The notes: generated by a model not told the origin, from the letters alone. Shown: positions 31,557 to 44,854, counted from the stretch's first letter. The stretch: DNA of 64,000 bases from Clitoria ternatea (GCA_037962975.1 CM075674.1:89296501-89360500); one strand, 5' to 3'. A program made the numbers and translations.

Positions 31557-34500
31557 TGTAACATCCCTATGTTTTATATTCATGAGTTTGGATATTTAAT
31601 AAAGTAAGATTATTATAAGATGTAAAATTAAAATAAAAAGAAAATTTTGATTTGGGACCTGACGCGTAGCGTCAGGGTAAAACTTGACGAGTAGCGTCAG
31701 TGGACGCGTAGCGTCAATATAAAAATTTAGACTTGACGCGTAGCGTCAGGGGGACGCGTAGCGTCAGTGTCACGGACATAATAAAGACCCAAGATGACAG
31801 CCTGCAGAGCAGATAAGTTTTGGGGTTCTTCTTCTTCTCTCTTTTCCCTGCGACAATTAAAGGCCAACAAGAGGTTGGAATCTGAAATTAATCGCGGATT
31901 AGAGGTAAGAAACTTAAGATTAACGCATAGGATCTTTCAATTTTGAATTCCATGGAGATTTTCTATCTTTATCCATTTTTGGGGAAAACAAGGGAACTTT
32001 GAATTCGAAGATTCTAAACCGATTAAAAGTTTCCTTATGGTGTTCAAAAGAAGGATTGAGTGACGAATTTGCATTCCGCTTTATATAGGTTGTGAATGAG
32101 TCGTTGAAAGATTAGCGGAAAAAGGGGTTTCTCGGAGAACTTGTGGTTTCAGTTGTGGTAAGCTTCTAAAGCTTTAGAAAGTAATTTTTGAGCATATTCT
32201 TGAGTTGGATTAAGGTTTGAACGGTTAAAACCTTAAACCTTTTTGTAATTCTATCTTTTAGTGGTTGCGGCGCATTGATCTTGGTGATTGAGTTTAGAGC
32301 GTCAACAGTGAGGTAAGGGGAGTATTATAGTATATATTTGATTACAGACTTGTGATAATTATGTTAGAAAATTAAATCTGTAAAAGTATGAGATTGATAT
32401 ATATATATGGGAGAATATGTGATTAGATTATGTATGTGGTTATACGTTGTATTTGACAATTATGGAAAATAGAATGGTAATAAATGAGATGTGAATTGTG
32501 AATAAGATGGAAAATAATATATAAAGTATGTCTAGAATGTGCATAATGGAGAGTGATGAAATATTGAATTATCGTGATATAGAAGATATAAAGTTATGTT
32601 TGATTATGTGAATATTATGAATGTAAAGTATGATTATGATATTTAAATATTGTGGCTTTTATGCCGAGATGTGGCTTTTATGCCGAGAGATGTGGCTTTT
32701 ATGCCGAGATGTGGCTTTTATGCCGAGATATGGCTTTTATGCCGAGAGATGTGGTGTTTATGTCGAGATGTGGCTTTTATGCTGAGATGTGATTCTTATG
32801 TTGTGAGTTGGCCTGTATGCCAAAATCATTTAATGATCGTATAATGTATATTCATGATTTAAAATGAATAATGTGTATATGATGAGATATATTATTATAT
32901 GCTGTATGTGCATGATATATGTTGTGGACAACCATTCGGTATAGATTACCCCTCGCTTTTGGCTCCCGTGGTCCATGTAGAGGCCCAGTTGAGCTACCCA
33001 GTGATCCAGGAAGAGATCCAGTAATTGAGGTGGGGAGACAGTTTATGATACCGGGCTCGGTGAACCAGGATGTGTTCACGGGATATCGGTGGACTCCCAG
33101 CTGGTGGCTGATTCGTTAGTATCCGGATACTAAGTGTCTGATGTATATGAGAGTCAGTTGTGAATTATACTCCTTGACTGATATGCAGATTATTGCATTG
33201 ATATGATAATGATATGATTGAAATAATGAATTATGAAATGAATTGATTAAGTATGGGTGCTTATAATTAATTTATCTCGATGTTGTGAGATATTTGTTAT
33301 GATGTGAACATAATGAATTTATGATGGATTATGATATGTTTGGTTCATATGAGGAAACTTTAGTGGATCGATAACCCAGGCAGGAGAATGAGATTCTCCA
33401 GGTGATATCAACTCTGATTATGTAGTTGTATCATTTTTGTGATAGATACTCACCCTTACTTTATGTTCACAGTGAATAAACCCAAGGATGTTGCGGATGC
33501 TGCGGAAACCAGTACAAAGTGAGCAAGGAGTAATGCCAGAGGAGTTTGGAATGTATATCTTGTATATATTTATATATGAATATATTATCTCGTAAACTTG
33601 CCGAAGTATGTGTTGTCGTTACTTGTTTGTGATGCCTAATGGCACTGAGCCATCGGTAAATATATGTGGATATATGTGTGTAAATCTGTTGGAGTGTGAA
33701 CTTATACATAGTATAATATATTGATGGTTTGGGTGATGTGATTATGTAATGGCATTGAGCCATTAGATATTGTCTATGTGTGATGACCAGGTACTGCTGG
33801 AAGATTTTAGTTATGGCACTGAGCCATACTATAGTAAATCATGCATTATAGGCAGCTTCTGTGGATGTATGTATGTGTGTTGTAATGGTTGCTTGAAATG
33901 ATTGAATGCTGTATTGATAAATCAAATAGATCTAGAGATTCGAATTAGTAGCCATCCCTATGACTTTGAGAAACTGAATAGGGAAATTTGAGTTTCGGTG
34001 AGTTTCAATACCTTTGCAAGGTGTCAATAGGTTCATAAGAATATTTAAAAGTGGTATACATTGGCTTTGGATCATTTAAGAATCATTTAGGGTGTTTGGT
34101 GCAAGAGTGTTGCACATAAAGTGGTTAAGTTGTGTTTAGTGCATAACCTGCGCATATGTTAGAATCTTGGCGAACAAACATCGCCAATAGTTTCAAAATG
34201 GGGAAAATATATAGACCATGAAGTTTTGTGGCAATTGGACCTGAAATGAGCTAATTGGATAAGTTAGTAATTGGTCAAAAGGCCTAAAATGTATGACAGC
34301 ATCAGGTGCTGTCACTGATAAGCCCACGCGTAGCGTCAGCTTGGCGCTCAGCGCCAGGGCTGCGAATGCACGCTCACGCCTAGCGTGGGGTTGACGCGTA
34401 GCGTCAGACCCCTGTTTCAGGTTTTGAGTTTTCTTCAACTTAAATGATTTTGAGGACTATAAATTATTTATTTTAAATTATAATTTGGGTAATTTTTATA

Positions 34501-34613
34501 AGATACATTTTTATTATTATTGTGATGTAATTTAATTATCAGAAGCGTGAAAAATTTATTGTGAAAATCAATAAATTGAATAAAATAAACAATATTTAAG
34601 GAGGGATGTCACA
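31557..34613 (+). repeat. 3' LTR of element A
   Basis: 3057 bp, matching the 5' LTR end to end. Differences include an extra palindrome unit near 31676-31705 and a different copy number of the GGCTTTTATGCCGAGA repeat. Confidence 0.95.
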
Positions 34614-34658
34614 GGTAGCCTAACATTTTTGGGGGGGGGGGGTTAAGCTCTGATGCCA

Positions 34659-34777
34659 TATTAGAAAGTGATCAACCTAAGTTAACCCAACAGCTAACTT
34701 ATGAGTTAAGGGTTATCTCAAGCCTTATAAGTTAGACGTCAACCATATTCATAGTTGATGTGGGATTTATCTCAACA
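34659..34777 (-). mobile_element. Possible short LTR beside a primer-site remnant
   Basis: On the minus strand a roughly 119-bp segment, rich in GTTAACTTAGG and GTGGGATT-like pieces, ends ...TCTAATA and is followed by TGGCATCAGAGCTTAA, a mutated initiator-Met primer site. A 12-G run (34631-34642) lies next to it. It sits at the insertion flank of element A and no partner LTR was found. Confidence 0.35.
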
Positions 34778-34917
34778 TCTTAACACTCCTTTCATACCCA
34801 AGACTGAACATCTGCTACATAAAGTTAACAGGACTACTAAACATCCGCGGGTGACCCGATATTCTTATTGGTCAGCTGTGATACTATATTAGATTTAAGT
34901 ATTAAGCCTAATTTGAT

Positions 34918-37125
34918 CCAAAAGCTACTTGTATCTTTTTTTGGTTATTCTTGTAAACATAAAGGTTAATGCTTTCATCCCCCTCTTACTAAGAAATTTT
35001 TTATCTTAAGACATGTTCTTAATAAGTTATTTTTTCTTTACAAGGCCAATGGCCTCAATAAAGGCCCTCTTCACTACACATAATTAGTATTTCTTTAATT
35101 CTTGGCTACCTCAAACTAACTCTAACTTTTATACAGGTTCCATATCATCAACCTTTCCTCCACCATGCTCTAGTCCACTACCAATAATTCTAATGCATTC
35201 TTCCTCCTTGCAACATCCTTCTGAGCCACCATTTTCTTCCAATAGGTCGATATCATCCCTTCAAGATGATCATGATGTCACATATATGTCCATTGATCAA
35301 CAAGAATAGTCTTCACAACTTGCACCTAAACACATTTAATACCCGACATAATTTTCTCAAAATGAACTTGAGATTAAGATTTAGTCTACTATCTTAACTC
35401 CACATATTCAACCTATTTCTTCTACCCAAAATCTTGTACCATAACATCTACCTCCACATCCAATGGTTACAAACTAACAACATGTAACTATGAAGCCCAT
35501 TCCTAAATATGTCTTAATCTCTACACCTTCTACTGATATTCCACACCACCCACATAATATTTGTTTTGCGCTAGCTCATCTTGACTAGAAAGTTGTAATG
35601 GGTGAAAAACTAGAAGATTTACATATTAATCAAACATGGGAACTTATTCCTTATTCCTTACACCCCTAAAATGTATGTCATTGGTTGTACATGGGTTTTC
35701 AAGTCTAAACTTAACCTTACTGGTTCTCTAAAATGCCTTATAGCTCTCCTTGTTGCAAAGGGCTACCACCAAGTTGATGGGCTAGATTATACCCAAACCT
35801 TCTCACTTGTAATCAAGCTAGGCACCACTCGGTTAATCATCATCGTAACATTTATCCAAAATTGGCCTATTCAATAACTTGATGTAAAAAAAGTCTTTCT
35901 ACGTGGTGTGCTTTCTAAAAATTTTACATGGAACAACCCTCTAGCATGATTGATCTTCATTTCCTAAACCATGTTTGCAAACTCAAAAAAGCAATTTATG
36001 GCCTTGAGCAAACACCTCGAGCATGGTTTGATTGCTTTAGTTAATTTCTTCTTAAATATGTTTTTTTTTGTAGTATGGTTGGCCCATATCTCTTTATTTT
36101 TCACTCTGATATTGGTTCTTTAATTCTTCTACTTTATGTAGAAAACATTCTTCTTTTAGGATCGCTAGTTCTCTAATTACAAGCTTCATTGAACTTTTAC
36201 AATCAAAATTTTCCACAAAGGATGTAGGGCTTATTCACCATTTCCTTGGGATTGAGATTATTTTTACAATCAATGGTTTCCACCTTTCATAATTTCATTA
36301 TGCTTTTACTATCCTTGAATGATCTAACATGGTTGATTGTAAGCCAATAAGCGCCCATCTTGCATCCAAGATCAAGATCACACCAAATGACACACTTATT
36401 AAGGATCCAATTTACTTTCATTGCTTGTTAGAGCTTTGTAATACTTCACTATTATTCACCTAGATCTTACTTATAGTGTTGAGCATGTCTATCAATTCAC
36501 GCATGCTCCTACTATTATATATTTAAAAATGGTTCATCGTATCTTATGATATGTCAAAGGTACTATTAATATAGGCCTAAATTTTACTTCTAATGCTACA
36601 CTTGATCTTTTTGCTTTTTTAGATGTAGATTAGATAGATTATCCTACCACTCAATGCTCTACTATTGGCTATTGTACCTTTCTTAGCAACAATCTTATCT
36701 CACAGTGCTCAAAGAAGCAACCTATAGGCTCTCGCTCAAACACTAAAGCATAATATAAGGTCATGGCTAACACTACAACTAAACTCAGGTGGCTAACACT
36801 ACAACTAAACACATATGGATAACATTTCTTTTAAATGACCTACGCATTCCGCTTGTATCTCTCCTAACACTTCTTTGCAACAATATTAACATTCTTTATA
36901 TTATAATCAGCCCAATTTTTTTATGCCTACGGTAAACACATTGAAATGGACTATCACTTTGTGCGTGAATGTGTTCCACTTGGACTTCTTGTTAATCACA
37001 TCCTCACCAGTAATCAAATTGTTGATTTGTTTTAAAAAAAAAGTTGTGTCAAAAATTACCCTTATATGCTCTCAAACTAAACTCTACCTTTAACATTGAC
37101 CTCGTTTTAGGGGAGGTATTAACAA
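34918..37125 (+). pseudogene. Ty1/copia integrase, RT and RNase H relic
   Basis: Near 34920-35030 the integrase C-terminal pattern FFGYS...KG...CFHPP...KFFILRHV is readable. From about 35580 the RT pattern follows (TWELI, CTWVFKSK, LVAKGYHQVDGLDYTQTFS, AIYGLEQTPRAWF, LLYVENILLLG), with the usual YVDD box reading YVEN. RNase H motifs near 36590-36780 (IGYCTF, SQCSKKQPI, SRSNTKA) and 36940-37050 (HIEMDYHFVREC) are spread over frames. Stops and frameshifts are frequent. A TTAGGGGAGG tract at 37107-37116 may be the polypurine tract. Order and motifs identify copia. Confidence 0.8.
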
Positions 37126-37129
37126 AACC

Positions 37130-37772
37130 CAACTAAATCAATAAACCTGGACAACAAATCAAGATAACAATGAGGCAACAATAAAAAAACTTGGATAACA
37201 AATCAAGAGAATAATGGAGAAACAATATCAGAAAAGTTGGACAACAAATCAAGATAGCAATTAGGCTAAATAAGAAAATCGTGGTAGTAAATTTAGCTTT
37301 TAATATAACAAATCAAATTATCACCATTTTGTAATTCTATAATACGATTTAAAATATGGGTTATACATCGTACGTAGCACGGAGAAATATTTATTTGCAT
37401 TACTACGGAGGTATGTAAAGTATGTACTAGAAAATAAAAATAAATTTCTCTATATTTTATCTTCTTATTAGATCATATACATGTAGTGTAAATATTATTG
37501 GTGAGATTGCATGATAAAGACAAATTTTTTTCTAAAAAATAACATCAAGAAAAAAAAAGCAAAATCATTCAAAATAACATAAAAGATAATTTTGGTAGAA
37601 TGATGGGTTTTTGCTAGCAACATTTTAAATTAAGAGACAACAAAGAAACACAAATGCACGTGATAATTTAAAATGAGTATTTATTTATTTATATCACTAC
37701 AGGAGTATATAACATTTAGCATAAGTATTAAATAACAAAATTATATGCTATATAATACTATAACAATTATCA
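37130..37772. other. AT-rich noncoding stretch
   Basis: Diverged repeats of ACAACAAATCAAGATAACAA occur near 37150-37260, possibly from the vanished copia 3' LTR. Nothing else is recognised. Confidence 0.45.
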
Positions 37773-37780
37773 CTATTTAC

Positions 37781-38288
37781 TAGGGATGTCAACGAGGCGG
37801 GGCGGGCATGGGTACCTCTTTTCCGTTACCCATGCACATGTATAAAAATAAAACTTGTGCCCGTCCGTTACCCACACGGGTACCCATTTTACGGGTTTTT
37901 TCGGGTAGTTATTATCCGCGGGTATCCATGGATATCCACGGGTACCTAATTGAAACAAAAAAATTAAAAAATATATATAAAAACATTAAACTAAATATAA
38001 TTATATATTAATAATAATAAAGGGTTTTCTAAGACCCATAGGAAATACCAAAAAGGCCCACTAAATATAATTATATATTAATAATAATAAAGGGTATTAA
38101 TGTAATTTTATATATACAGGTACCCGCGGGTACGGATATAATGATATTCGTACCTGTGCCCGTTTCTTAACGGGTAATTCAAAACCCGCCCTTCTTCCTC
38201 CAAGGGTACCCATACCCGTGGGTTTTTATACCCATGTCGGGTTTTTATCTGCGGATACCCGTAGGCGCGGATATTTTTTGCCTCCCTA
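37781..38288. mobile_element. hAT-type MITE with perfect 8-bp target duplication
   Basis: The 508-bp element starts TAGGGATG and ends CCTCCCTA, imperfect inverted termini. Perfect CTATTTAC duplications lie at 37773-37780 and 38289-38296. The arms are GC-rich with GGGTACC and ACCCGCGGGTA palindromic pieces. The AT-rich centre carries a tandem repeat of about 70 bp (TATAATTATATATTAATAAT at about 37996 and 38066). No transposase is present. The 8-bp duplication and the TAGGG start indicate the hAT superfamily. Confidence 0.88.
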
Positions 38289-38408
38289 CTATTTACATGC
38301 TAGTTTGTGCTTCTTATAATATTGTAGTTTTTCTTCCTTTTTATTGGGTTGTAGTTAGCTATACGATAAGCTCAGGGTTTTTTCCTTTGCTTTTATGATT
38401 TTTTTAAA

Positions 38409-38794
38409 GGTGGTGTTTGGTACGAGGTATCTTTTTAAGTGAAATTTCTGGGAATGTGTCTACTAGGTAACTTATTTCACATGTTTGGTATTAAAAAACT
38501 TACCTGGGAGTCTTTTTAGTTTCTTCCATTTCTATATTTGGTATTAAAAAAACTTACCTGAGAATCTTTTTATTTTACGAGGATTTGGGAAGAAAATAGA
38601 AGCATTTTTATCCTAAAATTTTTTATTCCTAGGAATGTATAGGATACCCGCCTATTGAAATGGGAAAGTAAAATTTTTAGTTTCTTCATAATTAAGTTTC
38701 TTGGGAATCTCACGTTCCTACCAAACATGAATAAGAAAATGTTTTAAGTAGCATTTCCATAAAAGTTTAAAGATCTCTCGTACCAAATACTACC
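38409..38794. mobile_element. MITE with imperfect 26-bp inverted ends
   Basis: The left end GGTGGTGTTTGGTACGAGG is mirrored on the right by GGTAGTATTTGGTACGAGA read on the other strand, extending to ATCTTT. The interior is AT-rich and noncoding. A clean target duplication was not found, so the superfamily is open (hAT or PIF/Harbinger). Confidence 0.7.
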
Positions 38795-38799
38795 TAAAT

Positions 38800-40363
38800 A
38801 ACAAATCATCTAACAAATGGGCCTACACAACATTCATTGTAAATATTCAAAAATCAAAATTTCTATTATGATTTCGTGTTTACTCTTAAAATTCATTTGT
38901 CTCATATTTCCAAATGTGAAACAAAAATTGTCTTAAGTATTTTTTTTCTCATTTTGTATGTTGATCTTCTTCTTCTTTCTTCTCTATTTATTTATATTAC
39001 CACGAGGGTATGACATGTTTACCATAAATACTATTTGACTGTAATTCCTTCTTCTCCTTTCTAATTTTTTTATATGTACACAATTCTACTATATTATTGT
39101 TTTTTTATATTTATTAAATAACTATAAAATAATATCATGTGCAGAACAAGAAGCATTTGTCACCAACACTAAATCGATATATGCGTATGCATAAATCCAA
39201 TAACTAGTTTGGATAGATAAAATGAAAATAAGCGAAAATAAATTAGTTGTATAATAAACAAATTAAATTTTTATATATTATTTTATTTTCCTATTATAAT
39301 AAAATTTAATATATATTAAATATTTTAATTGTTTTAATACTTTTAGTATTTATTAAACAACAATATCAAAAGATTTCCTATCATTTTCTTCTATATTAAA
39401 GAGGGATTAATTTCCAATAGGTCTCTCTTTTTCCTTTTATTTTCCATCAAACTTTACATTACACTTCATCCTAAAAGTTTTAAAAAACTAAATTTTGTGG
39501 CAACTTTTTAGAGTTCTGTGGCAGTTTTAATCCTAAAAGGAAGAGTGTAACTTTTAACTTGAGCGGAATATAATATTAGCAAATCCAAATGATGATTTAT
39601 ATAATATACCTAAATGATAAGTGCCCTCAAACTTAAAAGGAGGAGTGAATTAAGTTTAATTAAAACTCGTCTTTTTTAAAAACTTAGGAACTTTGTAATA
39701 CAATTGAAATATGTCCTTTTAAGAAAATTTGGAAGTCTTTGAAAACTTAATGATAAGAAAATCACGTGGAAATAAACCAAGTACCAAATTAGTAAGACAC
39801 AGATAACAAGAGAAAAGGGAGGAAAAAACAAACCGAAATTTATCATGGTTTGATCACTACTACTATGGTATACTTCCAGTCCCCCTAGCAGTTGATAGAG
39901 ATTCTATTTCTATATCCAAAAGTAGGTTATAAGGGTTGATTATAACTCTTACATTGTCTATTTAAAGCTTTAATACTACCTCTTAACCTAACGAAACCTA
40001 GAGGTTCACAAAATTTTTCTAAGGCTTTTTTCTAGAGAATGGTTACCTAGCTTTCTGCTCACACCCTAATCTCAAATTCGCTTGATCCAAGAACAAGAAA
40101 CAAAAAGAACCCGCTTAGTTTAGAGTTTGGATCACAATTTAAAGCTTATGAGTATGATAAGAACTTAAGTGATGAAGATAGCAATTTGACTTGTGTATGT
40201 AACTCTTACTTATTAAGAACTATTTAACTTTGAGTTAGCATCGTATTTATAAGGTCAAATTTCATCAAATATGAAAATAAAAAATACCAAGTTACCTGAA
40301 ATAAGTTAAAGAGTTCAAATTAACCAAGCCAAGTCCAAAAGGGTCAATCCTCATCCATAGAGG
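38800..40363. other. AT-rich intergenic sequence
   Basis: No gene or bounded element is recognised. It continues on the far side of the nested insertion after 57145. Confidence 0.5.
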
Positions 40364-41204
40364 TCAATTGTAACACCCTTATTTTTATTTTTATATTAAA
40401 ATTTTGAAGGAATTAGATTGTGGTTCTTTAGAACTTTTTAATCTAAGTATTATTTATGATTTTTTGGAATTTTGAAAATATTTTAATAAAATAATATATT
40501 TAAATAATTTTAAATTCATATAAAGTGACTTAAAATTAAAAATATTTATAAGAAAGTGAAGTTAAATTATAATAAAATTTTCTAAAATCCATTTCAAGTA
40601 GACTTATCTAAAAATGATTGGTTTGAGAAAAATCTTGATTTTTACCAATCGTAAAAAAAAATTGGAAACATATCAATAAATTTTTATTAACAGAAAATTT
40701 TAGATTTTTAAAATTTAAACTTTATATTACTTATTATAAAATTAGTGAGGATTGATATAATATCGCTAAATTTCAAAAAGGACTAATTTTGAATAGTTAA
40801 AATATACTGAGTGAAAGGTTACTATTTGGTTTAATAATTCAGCTGACATTTACTATGCAAAACACTATGCATATACGAAATTTTCAAAAGGTGTACAGTA
40901 ACCAGGATTGAATTTTCAAAAAATGCACAATACTTTTATATTAAAATAATAGAATACATAGTAATTTTCCTTCCTATAAATACCGAAGGAATTCTTCTTT
41001 AGAATTCACAATTTCAAATTAAGTTTTCTTAATATAGTAGTGCTAGTGAGATAGTGGTGGAAGTAACAGAGAGAAATAAATTTTTTGGAAGAAGGTTCTG
41101 CTAAAATCCTAAGGTAAGAATACCTCTCTTTTATATTTTTTAGGATTATTTTCATATCGTTTTTAGAAATCTATTATTATACTGGAAATAATATTATTTT
41201 AAGT

Positions 41205-41450
41205 TACTATTCTAAATAATAAAATACTATTTCAATAGTAAATTATTATTTCAATAGTAAATTACTATTCAAATAGTAAATTACTATTTACTGTTACTAT
41301 TTACCTTTACTACTCACGTTTTACTATTTACTATTACTATTCATGATTTACTATTTACTGTTACTATTTATAAATTACTATTTATTGTTACTATTCACAT
41401 TTTACTATTTACTACTACTATTCATGATTTACTATTTACTATTTAAAATT
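41205..41450. repeat. ATTTACTATT-type short tandem repeats in solo LTR E
   Basis: Many imperfect repeats of ACTATTTACTGTTACTATTT-like units occur in a row in this AT-rich tract. Confidence 0.85.
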
Positions 41451-41744
41451 TATCATTTTTGCTTTAAATAGTAATCTTAATTTTCATCTTGTAACTATAT
41501 TAAAATGAAATTGGTATGTTTTAGAATTCGGAGACGAGGTGTGCACGGATTTACAATAACGAATCAGTATACAAGAGGTAAGGGGGAGTGAGATAAGAAT
41601 ATAATATGAAAAGACATAAGAATAATGGGGAAGTCCCCTACTCTTTTTAAATTTAATAATATTATTATTTTAAAATATTAACTTATTAACTTAAAATTTA
41701 TAATAAATTTTAAATTAAATATCTAATGTAACTAACTCTGACAT

Positions 41745-41905
41745 ACCTATGCAAGGACCTCGACTTTCATAACCTATATGACCTGGACTGAACCTATGCA
41801 AGGATTTGGACTAGTTTGACCTATATGGACTGAACTATACCTATGCAAGGACTAGATTATATGGACTTACATAGACCTATGTAAGGAATGGACTACAAGG
41901 ACTCA
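41745..41905. repeat. ACCTATGCAAGGA repeats in solo LTR E
   Basis: Four imperfect units of 40-55 bp with ACCTATGYAAGGA and ATATGGACT parts occur between 41745 and 41905. Confidence 0.8.
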
Positions 41906-43462
41906 AAAATCAATTTTTGATAATTTAAATAACCATTAAAATTTAAATTATATTTAACTGATTTGATTATAATTATTAGTATTTGATTATTATTAATGAT
42001 ATTTAATTTTGATCGATATTATTTGATTGTGATTGACATTTTTTGATTGTGATTGATGATATTATGATTGATAATATTTGATTATGATTGATGATCTTGT
42101 GATATGAAGTTGAGCATATAGCAAGCATGATGAAAAGTTAAAACTCAGTAAGAATTTTTTTACCTTACTCTTTAAATTTTTATTATTTTAAATCTTTTAT
42201 TTCTTCTTAGAGATTATTTTTATTAACTTTACTTTTAATATTTAGAATAAAAAAATTTAGTATTTATTTAAAAAGAAGTCATTTTATGAAAAATAATTTA
42301 TAAAAAGGTTGAGATAATTAAATCTTGAACTAAAGAAAAATTTTAAAATTTTAAGTATTTTTAGTTAATAATTTAAAGATTATTCCCTTTAAATAAAATT
42401 TAATTTTCAAAAGAAAATTATTTTTTTTCCAACTTAATAACTAAAGATATTTGGAAATAATTGAGATTTCTAAATTCGATCTTATTAAGATTTAATTTGA
42501 GAAATATTATGTAAAGTTTTATATGGGAAAGTTTTGAGATATTCAAGGTTTAGAAACTCAATTTCAGTGAGATTCGAAAACTGTACCAAATTTATTTCTA
42601 TGGGACAGAAATTCAGAGAATTGAGAAAATATACAGTTTATTGAAATGATGTTGTAAACTCTTATGGTATTTAATAATTGAGTTTCTAAAAGCCTTAACT
42701 AACTAAATACGCGAGTAGTTCATGCATCATAAATCATTAAAGTGAAACAAAATGATATTGTCTGGGGATGTAACACCCTCGGTTAGATAAGACAACCCTT
42801 CTATAGGATCATCCTATTTAACTAAGAGTGTTAACAGTTTTTAGAAAAAGTAAATATTTTTTTTTAAAAAAATAAAAAGATGGCAGATCAGTGGAAGCAA
42901 ATAGTAGATAAATCACATAGTCATTCACAAACTATAAGTAATTATACTCTTAACAGAATGGGGCACGCAGGCACCCTTAAATATTATACAGTCATCCAGT
43001 GTCTTATTATTCATTAATAAATATCTACTACATCTATTCCACTTTTAATGAGCACTCCCAGTTGGTTCAGCGTATTGCTGTTCGTCGTACTCCTATTCTT
43101 GGTTTCCTATTTCCTCTGTTAATATTCAACAGTAAAGGTGAGTATAACCCAAGACCCTGAAGGTTAACCGGTGCGGACATAATCCAGTCAACAGATAATA
43201 TCACATAAATCATGCAATTAACATATTTATAATTATAACAAACAAATATTGTCATGGAAATGCATGAGTAGAGTTTATTATGATTTATCTTAATTAAGTC
43301 TCATGATGCATGTGGGCCCATAAATCAATTCATCATCATCTCATTCTTTTGCAGTCATTCTGCTCATTTTGTCTCTTGGGCACATCCTTTCCATTCTAGA
43401 GCGATCGGAGTCCGCGCAAGCTCCTATTTTCATAAGGTACAAATGAACTCACAGGTTCTCAT

Positions 43463-43464
<2 letters not shown>

Positions 43465-43517
<53 letters not shown>
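43465..43517. repeat. (AT)n microsatellite in 3' LTR of B
   Basis: About 26 AT units. The 5' LTR has only about 17 at the matching place (53014-53048). Confidence 0.95.
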
Positions 43518-43522
<5 letters not shown>

Positions 43523-43964
43523 GGACTTGGATCTCCGCGATCATAGTTACACCCCGTCATTTAGTTAAAGTACACCAGAATTGCATCGTCTCACCCGGCT
43601 TCAGGCGCGACTCTGATGCCATTGGGTTTTCGTTCCGGTTGTACTCCCAAGATTCTCCTCGGAGATTGAACGTGAATGTCCTCCACTGTACCAAGTGTAT
43701 GCTCTAGATTTTTCTCCTTCAAAAATATTTTCATGATGCGAAGTGCATTCTTTTTATCATTTGATCCTTGGGTATCTATGTGTTTCCAGTCTCATAATAT
43801 TTATTCACAAGCTCTTGGGTACCATCAAAATTTTTTTCAGACATTATAAGTCATTTTTATCATTTCATTTATTTTTATTCAAGAAAATATATCAGTTATA
43901 TCTTGGCTAAAATAATGCTTTGTTTAAAGAGTAAAATAATATATTCTTTATTTCATTAAAACAA

Positions 43965-44028
43965 TAATAATATCAATAACAATGATAATAGTTAATAATA
44001 ATAATAATAATAATAAGAATAACAATAA
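43965..44028. repeat. AAT microsatellite, left of solo LTR F
   Basis: An AAT/AAC-rich trinucleotide tract. It resumes on the other side of solo LTR F at 44828-44955 and matches the uninterrupted tract at 53490-53745 in the 5' LTR. Confidence 0.9.
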
Positions 44029-44827
44029 TGATCTGGTCTGGATACCGGCCCTCAATGTTATGACGTCAGAATGACCTCTTAAGAGGGAAACCGATGTCAC
44101 AGTTCAGACAGTGCCACATCGGACATCCGTTGTCCCTTCATCCGTTCTTGTTTCATCAGACGTCCTGTTCGTCCTCGCTACAACGGATGCTTCGTTCGTT
44201 CTCATCTCACGTCTATATAGCCGTTTGTCTCAGAGGCACTGTGAGATAAGAGTTCTTTATAACTTATCAGCGAAGATACCCTGCATAGCGGAATATGTCA
44301 ATGTCAATGGCCTTAGAGAGTAAGTACATGTGTCAGCGAAATATGCGGAAAGGTGATTATCCTCCATCCTTACCACAGGATTGTACTCTGATAATTGACC
44401 TACCCTCCTGACATATTCTGAGTACTGAGCCACTTTGATTGACACAATTCATACGCTATCAGAACCAATGGTCCTACCTGCATCCCACGATTCATTTCTG
44501 ACGTTCGACTATAAATAGCTCATTTCAATACACATGCAAGGTTACGTTGTTCTAACTCACATTTTTACTATCGCTTGAGCATTACTGAGTTCATACACTC
44601 TTCTAACTTGAGCGTCGGAGAATCTTCGCAGGTGGCACCACCTTTCGCCCCCCTTCAACGCGAAACGTTGGTGTGAAGGATCTCTAGGACAACAAGACCA
44701 ATTTCTCCAACTGAGAGGCCGGATTATAACACCGGATACTCACCGTACCGGTGTGCAAACCCTAAAACACCTGCATCCTTGTGGCTGGTCCCACACCGGA
44801 TCCTAAACCCCGGTCCAGACCAGTTCA
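44029..44827 (+). mobile_element. Solo LTR F, related to the gag-only element
   Basis: 799 bp, from TGATCTGGTCTGG to CCAGTTCA, with the perfect duplication AATAA (44024-44028 and 44828-44832). Shared pieces with the LTRs at 3317 and 8516 include TTGAGCGTCGGAGAATCTT, GCAGGTGRCACCACC, TTCAACGCG, TGTGAAGGATCTC and a CCCCGGT tail. It is a family relative rather than a copy. No interior remains. It lies inside the AAT microsatellite of the 3' LTR of B. Confidence 0.92.
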
Positions 44828-44854
44828 AATAACAATAATAACAACAACAACAAC

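Larger units (their letters stand above)
23869..34613 (+). mobile_element. Complete Ty3/gypsy chromovirus-type retrotransposon (element A)
   Basis: LTRs at 23869-26891 and 31557-34613 begin TGTAACATCCC and end GATGTCACA. The perfect 5-bp duplication GGTAG flanks the element (23864-23868 and 34614-34618). An initiator-Met primer site follows the 5' LTR and a G-rich tract precedes the 3' LTR. The interior runs gag, zinc knuckles, protease, RT, RNase H, integrase and a C-terminal chromodomain-like segment, in Del/Tekay-type order. Frameshifts near 28560, 29170 and 29650 and stops at 30322 and 31276 break the polyprotein. LTRs look highly similar, with a roughly 30-bp indel near the palindrome cluster. 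Confidence 0.95.
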
